64,000 bases of DNA from CAVVJA01 sp963801715 (GTDB lineage: Bacteria; Actinomycetota; Actinomycetes; Mycobacteriales; Jatrophihabitantaceae), in contig CAWDGB010000023.1 in NCBI GenBank assembly GCA_963801715.1, positions 27,698 through 91,697 of the forward strand, written 5' to 3'. Below, piece after piece: positions 16,550-26,531 of the stretch. How positions within the stretch are numbered: position 1 is the stretch's first letter; every line of letters begins with the position of its first letter. Under the pieces are notes generated by a model that searched no databases, was not told where the DNA came from, and worked only from the letters and a program-made list of their open reading frames with translations. The position numbers were made by a program, and so were the translations under genes.

Positions 16550-19354
16550 CTATTTCGATGATGTTGGCGAGAGCCGGTTTGAGAGGAGCCGGAGCTGGCG
16601 TGCGTGTTGAACGGCGGCAGAGCGATCACGCACACCGAGCTTGGCATAGACGTTGCGGATGTGAGTGTTGACCGTGTTGATCGAGACGTGGAGCTCTTGC
16701 GCGATCTCCGTCCGCGTCAGGTTTGTCGGCAGATATCGCAGTACGCGGAGCTCGCTGGGGCTCAGTTCGTCCGATTGCAATAGCGGCTCTCGGTCGGTGC
16801 GAGGCGCCGACGCGCCTCGCACCAGGTCGACGATGTCAGCGAGAAGGGCACCATGAGCCGTTTCGTGATGGGGGAGCGCGTCGAGCAACCCCGCGGCTTC
16901 GGTCATGGCAAACGGGAAGATCAGCCGGTCCGGCTCGGCGGTCGCGAGCGCTGCCTCGGCTGCGGCCGCGGCGGCGTTTCGATCGCCCAGGTGTAGGTGC
17001 GCGGTGCCGGCGAGCAGATGCGCTTCAACGAGTGTGAACGCGGGGCCGCCTGGGGCCGTGATGTCCCGAACCTCTCGGAGTACGTCCAACGCCGTGGCGG
17101 GGTCCCCGTCCGCAATGCAGATCACTGCACGCGCATTGCAAATGGCACCCATTCCCATTCGCTCCGGTTCGGCCGAGAATCCAGTGAGCGTTGCGCGTGC
17201 CTCGTCTGGCATCCCAAGGCGAGCCTGCGTGGCCGCGAGCCAGCCGGTAATCCGCGGCGCGAGAAAGTGGACCCCGGTGAGTAGCGACTGCGCTTGCGCT
17301 GCCGCCGCGAATGCTTTGAGCGCCGATTGATGTTGCCCGCGACCCGAGTGCAACATGCCCGTCGCCAGGTGCAGAAGCACTGCGGCGGCCGGGTCAACAT
17401 GAGCCTCGGCGACCTCCCAGGCGCGGCGTAGCCAGCGCTCTCCCTCGTCGAACTCCCCCATCCAGATCGCCGTGCCGCCGACCGCCCCGAGCGCGAGCGC
17501 GAGTATCGGCCGATCCTCCAAGCCGTAACGCTCGGCCAGGGCTACCGCCTGACGGCCGCGCTCTCGTGCGGTCGCGACCGAGACAAGCCTTGACGGGAAA
17601 ACTAGATGCGCGCGACACGCGACCTCTAGATAGGGTCGGCCGATCGTGTGGGCGAGCGCGGCTCCCTCGGAGAGGTGCCGCTCAGCGTCAGCGAGTCGTC
17701 CGGACCACGTCTCGACGATCCCGAGATTCAGCAGCGCGACTCCCCGCAGCTCAGTACCCATCGCGATCTGATCGGTCAATTCCTCGGAGATCGAAGCATC
17801 GAGCAGGTTCACTTGCTCGATTACTTCACTGAACTGACCGCTACGCCGTGCCATCGCCAACCGCAAAGACGCGATCGCGACTGCCAGGCGGCGGCGGCGA
17901 GCCGGCGGAGCGCTTTGGACGTGGGACTCGGCCAGCGCCAGCTGAGCCGCTGCCTCGTCCAACCGCCCCTGCGCCAGCTGCGTTGCCGCGCGGGCCAGCG
18001 CCAGGTCGGGATGATCGACTGATGCGCCCCCCGGGAAGGAACGCAGCAGCGCGCCGATCGCCCCCTCCTGCCCGTCGAGCGTCAAACTGAACAAGTGGTC
18101 TTCGAGTATGCGAGCCGCATCGGGCCAGTCGCCCGCCGCGAGCGTATGTCGCACGGCCTCGACGGCCTCATCGTGGTCAGCGAACCAGAGTGCGGCCCGG
18201 CGGTGGAGGTCAGGAACCTCATCGGCCAACCTTCGGCGGAGTTCCAGGCGCAGGAAATCCGCCAAAAGCTGGTGGTAGCGAAACCAGGTGCGCTGAGCGT
18301 CGAGCGACACCACGAACGCGTTGGCGTCCTCCAGTTCCAGCAGCATCCGCTCCGAGCCCGAGCGGCCTGCCAGCAGGTCGGCGAGTTCCCCGTTCAACCG
18401 GTCGACGAGCGAGGTTCGCAACAGCATGCTCTGAACCTCGCTCGGTTGGCGTTCGAGCATCTCGGCCATCAGGTATTCCCCGATAGCCCTGTCGGTGCCC
18501 GAGAACTCTGCCACGAAACGCTCGGGATCCGGGTGACCTCTGAGCGAGATCACCGCCAGTCGCAGCCCAGCCGCCCAACCTTCCGTCCGCTGGTATAACG
18601 CGGCCACCCCGGCGTCGGACAGGCTGATCCCGGACGCGCCAAGCAGTTCGCGCGTTTCGTGCTCAGTGAACCGTAGATCGCCGGCCCGGATCTCGGCGAC
18701 CTCGTCGGCAAGCCTGAGCTGGTGGAGCCTGATCGGCGGATCCCGACGAGACGACAACACCACACGCGCAGAGCTCGGCAGAATCGCGAGCAAATATTCG
18801 AGCTGCGTGAGGGCGTCAGTTGACCTCAGCTCATGGAGATCGTCGATGATCAGCACGACGGGTTCGAGTTGCTCGGCGACCTCTGACAGGACGCTGTCGA
18901 TCACCAGGTCTACGTCGAGCGCAGCGGTCGGCGCAGGTGGCGTCTCAGAATCAATCGAGCGCGCCGGGTTGCGTATCGCGTCTAGGACGGCGCACCAGAA
19001 CCGCTGGTCGTTCTGTTGGTCGCGCTCGACGGACACGAACGCAACCCAACGAAGGTTGGTCGAGCGGTCAGCCCACGCACGCAACAGCGAGGTCTTCCCA
19101 CTTCCCGGGGGCGCCGAAATGACAGTTACACGTTTGGTAAGAGAGCGATCGAGCAGCTGCAGGAGATCCTTCCGGTCGAGCAGACCCCGGCCGCCCGAAA
19201 CGTCCCTTGAGTTCCGCTGCGGCGCCCGCTCCCCGCGCTGCCTCGTCACCAGCCTGGTCATGTCGGTGCCATGGACGAGTGCTCCGGTCACGTTAGGTGG
19301 TTGGACGACGCTCTGAACTGTCTCCGAACCTCGCTGTCGGGTCGTCATCGACAT
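16550..19354 (-). CDS. Large ATP-binding LuxR-family (LAL/MalT-type) transcriptional regulator
   Basis: 934 aa. Walker A is at ~81-89 (APPGSGKTS), Walker B ~165-175 (VVLIIDDLHEL) and the sensor region EGWAAGLRLAVISLRG around 265-280. A helical TPR-like region follows from ~430 to 850. The C-terminal LuxR helix-turn-helix is ~868-925 (LSPSELRVLRYLPTNLTRTE, then SINTVNTHIRNVYAKLGV). MalT-type STAND ATPases bind an inducer, oligomerise on ATP and activate transcription. The start codon has no clear Shine-Dalgarno; a later ATG at residue 32 is possible. The flanking aminotransferase and efflux pump are candidate targets by proximity only. Confidence 0.92.
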   Translation of the reverse strand: MSMTTRQRGSETVQSVVQPPNVTGALVHGTDMTRLVTRQRGERAPQRNSRDVSGGRGLLDRKDLLQLLDRSLTKRVTVISAPPGSGKTSLLRAWADRSTNLRWVAFVSVERDQQNDQRFWCAVLDAIRNPARSIDSETPPAPTAALDVDLVIDSVLSEVAEQLEPVVLIIDDLHELRSTDALTQLEYLLAILPSSARVVLSSRRDPPIRLHQLRLADEVAEIRAGDLRFTEHETRELLGASGISLSDAGVAALYQRTEGWAAGLRLAVISLRGHPDPERFVAEFSGTDRAIGEYLMAEMLERQPSEVQSMLLRTSLVDRLNGELADLLAGRSGSERMLLELEDANAFVVSLDAQRTWFRYHQLLADFLRLELRRRLADEVPDLHRRAALWFADHDEAVEAVRHTLAAGDWPDAARILEDHLFSLTLDGQEGAIGALLRSFPGGASVDHPDLALARAATQLAQGRLDEAAAQLALAESHVQSAPPARRRRLAVAIASLRLAMARRSGQFSEVIEQVNLLDASISEELTDQIAMGTELRGVALLNLGIVETWSGRLADAERHLSEGAALAHTIGRPYLEVACRAHLVFPSRLVSVATARERGRQAVALAERYGLEDRPILALALGAVGGTAIWMGEFDEGERWLRRAWEVAEAHVDPAAAVLLHLATGMLHSGRGQHQSALKAFAAAAQAQSLLTGVHFLAPRITGWLAATQARLGMPDEARATLTGFSAEPERMGMGAICNARAVICIADGDPATALDVLREVRDITAPGGPAFTLVEAHLLAGTAHLHLGDRNAAAAAAEAALATAEPDRLIFPFAMTEAAGLLDALPHHETAHGALLADIVDLVRGASAPRTDREPLLQSDELSPSELRVLRYLPTNLTRTEIAQELHVSINTVNTHIRNVYAKLGVRDRSAAVQHARQLRLLSNRLSPTSSK

Positions 19355-19687
19355 GCGCGAGCATTGCGAGCTGCACGGCCACTAGGGCCGGGATCTCCGA
19401 GATCCTGACGACACCTCGGCCGAAGCCTGCGGCGTGGCGCACGCTCTCCCATAGCTAGACTGTATGCGCCGCACTCGGTTCTGCGTTGGGGTGCGACAAC
19501 CTCTTGATCTCCATGCATCGCGCCATTTGGGCGGCCCTGCTGGTCACCCCTGGCCAAGGCCAACCTGGGGAACAGCACACAGTCCGAGTGCCGCAGGCGA
19601 ATCCCACGCATATACGGCGGCTAACTCTGCCCGTGTTCGAGCGTGGCGAATGGTGTCGCGGGGCGCGATCTGTCAACGACGGCGAGT
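19355..19687. other. Intergenic, nothing seen
   Basis: About 330 bases between the regulator and the aminotransferase, both read leftward. No recognisable gene, and no operator-like palindrome stands out. Confidence 0.35.
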
Positions 19688-21025
19688 TCAGGCCGTCAAC
19701 GCAACACCTCGGCTCGTGACGTCCGTGATCGCGCGATCGAGCATGTCGAGACCGAGGTCCAGCTCGGCGTCGGTGACCGTCAGGGGTGGGGCGATGCGGA
19801 AGACACCGCCCATCGCCGGAAGCTGCACGATGTTCATGGACAGGCCGAGCTCGAAGCAACGGCGGCTGATAGCGGCGCCGGTCTCCGGCGCGGGTTTGCG
19901 CGACACGCGGTCGGCCACGATCTCGACGCCAAGGAGGAGCCCTCGGCCTCGGATGTCGCCGATGCACTCGTGGCGCTGCTGCAGTTCCAGCAGGCCGCTG
20001 CGTAGCCGTTGGCCCGCCTGCAGCGCACGGTCCGCTAGTCGCTCCCGCGCTAAGACCTCGATCACCGCCAGGCCGACTGCCGCTGGCAGGGGGTCGGACA
20101 CGTGTGTGGTGTAGAAGAGGAAACCGCGTTCGTGAGCTCGCTCTTCAATATCCGGGGTGGTGAGCACAGCGGCCAGCGGCAACCCGGCGCCGAGCGTCTT
20201 CGACAACGTCAGCACGTCAGGCGTCATCGCGTCACGTTCATAAGCAAACATCCGCCCGGTGCGACCTACCCCGGTCTGCGCCTCGTCGAGCACGAGCAGC
20301 ATCCCGCGCTCGTGACACCGCTCGAGCAAAGCAGGCAGGTAACCGTCGGGCAGATCGATCACACCGCCGGAGGACAGGATCGGTTCGGCGATGAAGGCCG
20401 CGAGCCCGCCGGAGGTCTGTCGATCGATGAGGTCGAACCCGTCGTCTAGCTCCTGCCGCCAGTCGAGCTCGCCCTCCGCCGTCGTAAACCGCGGCCGGTA
20501 GGCGTTGGGTGCGGGGATCGCCATCGAGCCGACCGCGGCCGGCCCATAGCCGCGGCGTCCCGCCGAGTACGTGGCAGACGCCGCGGCACCAGTCATGCCG
20601 TGCCAGGACTGGCTGAACCCGACGACCTCCCAGCCCCCGGTGACCAGGCGCGCCATCCGAAGCGCGGCCTCATTGGACTCGGCCCCCGTCGTCAACAGCA
20701 GCACCCGCTCCAGGCCGGGGGCAAGCGACCCCAGAGCCTCGGCGAGGTCGATGACCGGCCGAGACAGCATCCCGGAGAACAGGTGATCCAGTCGCCCGAC
20801 CATCTCGCGGACGACCTCGACGACCGCCGGATGCGAGTGTCCAAGGATCGCGCTCATCTGGCCGCTGGTGAAGTCCAACACGGCGCGACCCGCAGCGTCA
20901 TACACATACGAACCGGCCGCACGCTCAGCCACGAACGGCAGAAAATCTCCCGCGCCGCTATAGCGGATCAAGTGGCGGGCGGCCCGAGCCAAATCGGCCC
21001 GCTCGGCAACGAGGGGATCAGTCAC
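19688..21025 (-). CDS. Class III PLP aminotransferase, 2,2-dialkylglycine-decarboxylase-like
   Basis: 445 aa. Hallmarks in order: YVYDAAGRAVLDFTSGQMSA (residues ~40-59), HLFSGMLSRPV (~81-91), TTGAESNEAALRMAR, FSQSWHGMTGAAASATYSAG, the PLP-pairing Asp in LVLDEAQTG (~247) and the Schiff-base Lys276 in TLSKTLGAGLP. The QMSAILGHSHP and SWHGMTG motifs are those of dialkylglycine decarboxylase, which decarboxylates 2-aminoisobutyrate and transaminates pyruvate. Other omega-aminotransferases of the same class cannot be excluded. Intact. Confidence 0.9.
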   Translation of the reverse strand: MTDPLVAERADLARAARHLIRYSGAGDFLPFVAERAAGSYVYDAAGRAVLDFTSGQMSAILGHSHPAVVEVVREMVGRLDHLFSGMLSRPVIDLAEALGSLAPGLERVLLLTTGAESNEAALRMARLVTGGWEVVGFSQSWHGMTGAAASATYSAGRRGYGPAAVGSMAIPAPNAYRPRFTTAEGELDWRQELDDGFDLIDRQTSGGLAAFIAEPILSSGGVIDLPDGYLPALLERCHERGMLLVLDEAQTGVGRTGRMFAYERDAMTPDVLTLSKTLGAGLPLAAVLTTPDIEERAHERGFLFYTTHVSDPLPAAVGLAVIEVLARERLADRALQAGQRLRSGLLELQQRHECIGDIRGRGLLLGVEIVADRVSRKPAPETGAAISRRCFELGLSMNIVQLPAMGGVFRIAPPLTVTDAELDLGLDMLDRAITDVTSRGVALTA

Positions 21026-21252
21026 CGGTTCAACCTACTTGGCCGGAACAAGGCTCACGGCCACCGAGACGGCAAGCATTGCATGCGCGCGATCAAACAC
21101 AGTCGCTGCGCCACGCAAGCCGTGAGGACGTGCGCAACGAGCCCCGCGCGCCCAACGACGCACGAGGCGACCTTCTGACTTCGCCCAAGGCCACGCGGAA
21201 TTCGGCGTCCACGTGACGTCGGTGTGAGGAGCCGCGCTGGCGTCCTGCGCCG

Positions 21253-21591
21253 CGCTCGTAGCGCAGAAGGGCAAGCCGACCTTCGACTACAACTGGCTCG
21301 GCCGCGAGTGCTACACGATCGCCTCCTCCGAGAAACTGCCGGCCGGGAAGTGCACGATCCGCTTTGACTTCGCCTACGACGGCGGCGGCGGGTAAGGGCG
21401 GCACCGGGACGCTGTCGGTCAACGACAAGCAGCTGGCCGAGGGCCGCATCGACAAGACCGTCCCGGTCGTCTTCTCGACCGACGACACCTTCGACGTCGG
21501 CGCCGACTGGGGCACACCGGTGTCGCCGACCTACAAGCCACCGTTCAGGTTCACCGGCGACCTGAGGAAGGTCACCGTCGAAGCCAAATGA
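21253..21591 (+). pseudogene. C-terminal fragment of an arylsulfatase
   Basis: The frame reads GKPTFDYNWLGRECYTIASS, then FDFAYDGGGG, and after a one-base shift at ~21391 GKGGTGTLSVNDKQLAEGRI, ending RFTGDLRKVTVEAK. This is the beta-sandwich C-terminus of large arylsulfatases. The sulfatase core with its CxPxR signature is absent upstream; the neighbouring aminotransferase runs the other way. A truncated relic, or the product of a misjoin. Confidence 0.7.
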
Positions 21592-22438
21592 TCCGCACAC
21601 AATCACTGAAGTCGACCTGCTGGGCGAGACGGTCGAGGATCGCCGTGATGCGTTCGATATCGGCGATGACGTCCGCCGGGCCGTGGTGGTGTGCCGCAGG
21701 CCGAGTCGGCCAGCCGAGCCAGGATGCGGTCGTGCCCGACGAGCACGCACACCGCGCCCACCGACCGATCTCGGCGACCCGCTCACCCAACCCACCTGCC
21801 ACGACACGACCATGTCATCCGGCGGCTCGCTCAGCGAAGCCAGGCGAGGTGTGAGTCCGGTCAGATCGGCTTGCAGGCCGCGCGCACCGCCTGGACAGTG
21901 CCCCGCGAGAGGCCGATCAAGCGCGCTACCAGGCGACACGCGATGATCTGTCCTCCCAAAATAATCATGCAGTACTCCAGCCGGGCTATTCCTCGTCATG
22001 CCGGGCGACGCGCCGCTGCCTGGGTCGAGAGGAGGGCACTCCGGAGATCTCCTGATCCGGTGCGACGGGCCCGAATCGGCGATCCCGGTAGCCCTACCGA
22101 CGTGCTCGGCGACTATCGGTCGACGCGCGCAACACCGTCAGGTACACGCGACAGTCGCTCACCGAGTGCGCGTTATTCAACCAGGTCAGGAGTTCGGGGG
22201 CGCCGTCCCAGGTGTTGTGGTTAGCCCCGTCTGCGGGCATTTCATTGGACGGGTCATCTGCGATACTCGTCTGCTCGAGTTCTAGGGTTGAAGGTCCGGG
22301 ATCGCTTGCACGGCAACCGTTCCCCGGCGGGTGTGCCGATTGAGGCGCCTCGTGTGGGCCGGCGGCACTCGTCCGGACTTCCCTTGCCGACTCGATCAGG
22401 GTCGGGTTGACTTTCACCCGACCGGAGGGGAGTTCGGC
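21592..22438. other. Degenerate region, possible relics only
   Basis: About 850 bases. On the minus strand, 21575-21960 contains discontinuous protein-like stretches in different frames (DVIADIERITAILDRLAQQV; LVARLIGLSRGTVQAVRAA, the latter helix-turn-helix-like) that could be one decayed or frameshifted gene. I cannot name it. The rest shows nothing; the GGAGGGGAG ribosome site of the next gene is at the right end. Confidence 0.3.
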
Positions 22439-23282
22439 ATGGCGTCAATTTCCGAGCGGGAGAACCGGGAGATCGAGGCGGCCAACGCCTCTGGCAACAC
22501 CCCGGTCGTCTTCATCCACGGCCTCTGGCTGCTGCCGAGCAGCTGGGCCAACTGGGCGGACTTCTTCAAGCAGGCCGGCTACGCGCCGCTGACGCCGGAC
22601 TGGCCAGACGATCCGGAAACGGTTGAAGAGGCCCGGGCGAACCCGGACGTCCTCGCCAAGAAGACCTTGAAGCAGGTCGCCGATCACACCACCGAGATCA
22701 TCAATGCCTTGGACAAGAAACCAGCGGTAATGGGGCACTCGACCGGGGGCTTGCTGGCGCAGATGCTCGCGGGCCGGGGCCTCGTCGGCGGCCACGGTGG
22801 CGATCGACCCCGGGGTCTTCCGCGGCGTTCTGCCTCTGCCGGCCTCCGTGCTCAAGGGGGTGGGCCCGTTCCTGGTCAACCCGCTCACGCGCGGCCGCGC
22901 GATCACGCTCACGTTCGACCAGTTCAAGTACGGCTGGGCGAACGCGCTGGACGAGAAGGAGGCGAAGGAGCTCTACGACACGTTCCACGTCGCCGGCTCC
23001 GGGATCGCTCTCGTGCAGATGGGCAACGCGAACCTCAACCCGTGGACGGAGGCGAAGGTGAACACGAAGAACCCCGACCGCGGTCCCCTGCTGATCATCG
23101 ACGGCGAGAAGGACCACACGGTGCCGTGGGCGATCGCGAACGCCGCCTACAAGCGGCAGAGGCGCAACCCCGCCGTGACGGAGATCGTGAAGATGCCGAA
23201 CCGAGGCCACTCCCTCACGATCGACCACGGCTGGCGCGAGGTCGCCCAGACGGCGCTCGACTTCGTCAAGCGGTTCGCCTAA
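22439..23282 (+). CDS. Alpha/beta-hydrolase with one frameshift
   Basis: ATG preceded by GGAGGGGAG at 7 bases. The first frame gives TPVVFIHGLWLLPSSWANW (oxyanion HG motif) and the nucleophile elbow GHSTGG at about residue 100. Near 22780 (GGGGCCTCGTCGG) the reading moves one base and continues with ATVAIDPGVFRGVLPLPASV. It ends with the acid in DGEKDHTVPW and the catalytic His in RGHSLTIDHGW. Reconstructed length ~280 aa, normal for the family. The full catalytic triad survives, so the shift is probably a consensus error. Confidence 0.75.
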
Positions 23283-23286
23283 GCGG

Positions 23287-23659
23287 TCACCGCGCGGCGG
23301 CGACGCCCTTACAGGAAGGCGCGCAACGCCGCAGGTAGAGCAGGCCGGAGCACGGCCCCGATCGATACCGGGGTGTCGCGGACGCGGTGGCGACGCCGAG
23401 GCTGAGTAGGGCGATGGAGGACGAGATAGCGGACGCTGGCGAGCGCGGCGGCGCGCAGTGTCGGACTGTCGCTGACCGACACGAGCGCGTAGCCGTGGGC
23501 TGTGTTGAGGCCGCCGGTGGGGAGCATGAGGCGCCCGACCACAATGCAGCCGGCTACGGCGAGCAGACTGGCGACGAGCGCCAGTCCGGCCACGTTCGCA
23601 GCCTTGTGGTCTACGGCGACGTTAGCCAGCAGGCCGACGCTATCCTCGACCGGCTGCAA
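23287..23659 (-). pseudogene. C-terminal fragment of an ABC-2-type permease, frameshifted
   Basis: Minus-strand frames together read GCIVVGRLMLPTGGLNTAHG, SDSPTLRAAALASVRYLV, IALLSLGVATA, RDTPVSIGAVL and ending LRAFL. This is the last two or three membrane segments of an ABC-2 family permease, split over three frames. The N-terminal half and any ATPase partner are missing. Remnant; cannot form a transporter as it stands. Confidence 0.5.
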
Positions 23660-23858
23660 CCGGCGTCATGCCGTGCGACGGCGCCTGGCCGCTATCGAAC
23701 ATTGACTTGTTCCAACGCTGGGTCGGCGCCGGCAAACGGAGCTGACGTGGCCCGATCGGGCGATGCCGGTCTGTCGCAATCCGGCTGCCCGACTTGGCCG
23801 TCGGAATACCGTCTGGTGTCGGGTTCGTTGAGCTGTACGTCGGAAGGAACGTGAGGCG

Positions 23859-23981
23859 ATGAAGGTCAGGAACTCGTTGAAGTCGCTCAAACTGAAAGAG
23901 GGTGCGGTCGTCGTCCGACGGCACGGCCGTGCCGTCGTGGTGAACAAGAAGCACCCGCGATGGAAAGCCCGCCAGGGCTGA
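23859..23981 (+). CDS. rpmJ: 50S ribosomal protein L36, type B (zinc-free paralogue)
   Basis: 40 aa: MKVRNSLKSLKLKEG, then VVVRRHGRAVVVNKKHPRWK and ARQG. This is the C-minus form of L36, lacking the CxxC...C/H zinc site of the standard protein and carrying the NKKHPRWKARQG end seen in type-B proteins. GGAAGG and GTGAGG lie upstream. In Actinobacteria such paralogues replace zinc-binding L36 under zinc starvation and are usually Zur-controlled beside other paralogous ribosomal genes. Here it stands alone, and I find no clear Zur box in the 150 bases upstream. Confidence 0.92.
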   Translation: MKVRNSLKSLKLKEGAVVVRRHGRAVVVNKKHPRWKARQG

Positions 23982-24101
23982 GGTTGCCAGCTGAGTGGAC
24001 GCCGCTCGTGGCGACGCGCAGGGTGCGCGTAACCGTCTGGCGGCGGCTCATCGCGGCACGTGCACAGGGGGTTCTGTTTCGGAGGAGGTGGCCGGACCGC
24101 G

Positions 24102-25907
24102 ATGAAGCAGCCCGCAGCCGGCCCTGAGGGCGCTGACGCAACTGGGTTTTCTCCGCGCTCTTCTGCTGGGGGGAGCGGGGCAGCTTCGCAGCAGGCTCAG
24201 GCCGGGCGCAGCCCGGTCCTGGATGTGGCGCAGGTTGAGGTGCTGCGCAGGTACGGCAGTGAGCATGAGATGGCCGCGGGAGACGTGCTGTTTGCCGACG
24301 GGGATGTGACCTATGACCTGATCGTGGTGCTGGCAGGCGAGGCGCGGATCGTTGAACGCCGCGGTCAGCCGGGCGAGACGGTTATCGCGACTTATGGCCG
24401 GTCGCAGTTCCTGGGCGAGATCGGCCTGCTCACCGGCCAGCGGGCTTACCTGAGCGCGGTGGCGAGCACGGCCGGGCGGGTGCTGCGCGTTCCGGTAGAG
24501 CGGGTGCGGGTGGTCATGGCGCAGGAGCCCGGTCTCAGCGAGCTGATCCTGCGGACGTTCCTGCTCCGGCATTCGATCTTGACGGGCCGGGGCTCGGGCC
24601 TGACGCTGATCGGATCCCGGTTTGATGCCGGCACTCGGCGGCTGCTGGAGGTCCTGGCGCGCAACCGGCTGGCGTCGAGATGGCTGGAGCTGGAGGGATC
24701 ACCTGAGGCCGAGGGGATGCTTCGGGAGCTGGATGTGCCCGTCGGGGACCTGCCGCTCGTCGTAGTGCCTGGCGGGCCGCTGCTGAGGAACCCGGGCAGC
24801 CGCGAGTTGCTCGATGCGCTGGGCATGTCCGGCCCGAGCGACCCCGATCTGTCGGCCGTGTGCGATCTGCTGGTGGTGGGAGCCGGTCCCGGCGGTCTGG
24901 CGGCCGCCGTGTACGGCGGGTCTGACGGGATGGCGACGGTCCTGGCCGAGGACACCGCGCTGGGCGGCCAGGCGGGTACGTCGTCCCGGATCGAGAACTA
25001 CCTGGGCTTCCCGGCGGGCCTGTCCGGGGAGGAGCTGGCCGCGCGGGCGGCCTTGCAGGCGCAGAAGTTCGGCGTACGGATCAAACTTGCGGCCAAAGCG
25101 GTGTCGCTGTCATCAGACGCCGGTGTGCACCGGGTCAGCTTCGACGATGGCGATGCGATCACCGCGAAGTCGGTCATCATCGCGACCGGGGCGCGTTACA
25201 ACCGGCTGCCGGTGGATCGGCTGGCCGAGTTTGAGGGCGTCGGCGTGTACTACGCGGCTACCCAGATGGAGGCCCAGGCCTGCCGTGCTGACCCGGTCGC
25301 GATCGTCGGCGGCGGCAACTCCGCCGGCCAGGCCGCGCTGTTCCTGAGCCGAAGCAGCGCCCAGGTGGACGTCATCATCCGGGGGGAAACGCTTCAGGCT
25401 TCCATGTCGCGCTACCTGATCGATCAGATCGAGCGGAACCCGCGCATTACCGTCATGCCGGGAACGCAAGTCACCGCGCTGCTCGGGAAAGATCAACTAG
25501 AGGGCGTCGAGCTGCTGGATACCGGCCGGCAGCGGAGGTCAGTACTGGCAGTGCGCGGCCTGTTCGTTTTCATCGGCGCACAGCCCAGCACCCAGTGGCT
25601 GGCGGGCCAGCTCGCCGAAGACACGCGCGGGTTCCTCCTCACCGGCAGCAACATCCCGCAAGCTCACCTCGACGACAGGGATCAGGTGCCGCTGTTCCTG
25701 GAAACCAGCCGGCCTGGGATCTTCGCCGTCGGCGACGTCCGCAGCGGGTCAGTCAAACGGGCCGCCACCGCCATCGGAGAGGGCTCGATGGCGGTGCGGC
25801 TTGTCTTCGAACGCCTCCAGGCCACCGGGAGTGCGGTCGCCGATCCACCCCGCGCCGACAGCGAAGGTCGCAGCGCCCGACTTGCCATGTCGCCCGGCCG
25901 GACATGA
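24102..25907 (+). CDS. FAD-dependent thioredoxin-reductase-like protein with N-terminal cyclic-nucleotide-binding domain
   Basis: 601 aa from the ATG at 24102; a GTG 14 codons earlier is also open. Order: a disordered N-terminus; a cNMP-binding beta-roll (~residues 45-155, with FLGEIGLLTGQRAYLSAVA as phosphate-binding cassette); a thioredoxin-like linker (~175-245); then a two-domain TrxR fold with GAGPGGLAAAVYGGS (FAD), IVGGGNSAGQAALFLSRSS (NADPH) and the closing AVGDVRSGSVKRAATAIGEG. The redox CxxC of true thioredoxin reductases is absent; ATQMEAQAC stands in its place, as is usual in this fused family. The electron acceptor is unknown. Confidence 0.88.
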   Translation: MKQPAAGPEGADATGFSPRSSAGGSGAASQQAQAGRSPVLDVAQVEVLRRYGSEHEMAAGDVLFADGDVTYDLIVVLAGEARIVERRGQPGETVIATYGRSQFLGEIGLLTGQRAYLSAVASTAGRVLRVPVERVRVVMAQEPGLSELILRTFLLRHSILTGRGSGLTLIGSRFDAGTRRLLEVLARNRLASRWLELEGSPEAEGMLRELDVPVGDLPLVVVPGGPLLRNPGSRELLDALGMSGPSDPDLSAVCDLLVVGAGPGGLAAAVYGGSDGMATVLAEDTALGGQAGTSSRIENYLGFPAGLSGEELAARAALQAQKFGVRIKLAAKAVSLSSDAGVHRVSFDDGDAITAKSVIIATGARYNRLPVDRLAEFEGVGVYYAATQMEAQACRADPVAIVGGGNSAGQAALFLSRSSAQVDVIIRGETLQASMSRYLIDQIERNPRITVMPGTQVTALLGKDQLEGVELLDTGRQRRSVLAVRGLFVFIGAQPSTQWLAGQLAEDTRGFLLTGSNIPQAHLDDRDQVPLFLETSRPGIFAVGDVRSGSVKRAATAIGEGSMAVRLVFERLQATGSAVADPPRADSEGRSARLAMSPGRT

Positions 25908-26531
25908 CGAACCAGATGGCAACAATCGAAGCGACCCCGATCGGGACGGAGATTGTCGGCATGTGGACCGAGGGAAGGTAGCGCGGCCACAGCCACACCA
26001 GCCGCGTCTTCGCCCCGCTGACGACCGGGGACGAATGGTGGCGGACCGGCATTCCACCTGCTGCGCCTGCTCAGGGACCGCCTGTCCGGTCGCGTTCTCC
26101 TGCCCGAGGAGCCGCACGTCGTTGACGGAATACCCGGCGTCCATGTGATCAGTCGCGTCGACTTCAACTGGGACTGCCGCGTCGCCTTATGGCCGCTGAT
26201 GCGCGCGTTCCGCAACGACCGGATGGCCACCCGGCCACGCCTTCCGGCCGCACGACAGGGCTGCCTGGCACGGCATTCCAGCAAACGGCTCCCGCTGTGG
26301 GATGCGCTGAGGTCCTGTAGTCCGCGCGGTAGCCGTCGACACGTGCGGGCGATGCTCGGCACGTGTGGCATACAGATGGATCCGTCAGATCGCCTGCGAT
26401 GTAAGTGCTGATGCCAATCTCCGCATGTTCCGGCGACAGCATGAGCGTGCGTTGATACGCATGCTTCTCTTGCGACACACGGAATGTCTGCAAAATCGCG
26501 AAGCGGCGCGCGTATTGGTCGGTACCGTCGG
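25908..26531. other. Intergenic, no gene seen
   Basis: About 620 bases. Long open frames on both strands are Arg/Ser/Pro-rich and unrelated to any family I know. The stretch 26380-26530 is less GC-rich than its surroundings, which may mark foreign or non-coding DNA. Confidence 0.35.
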
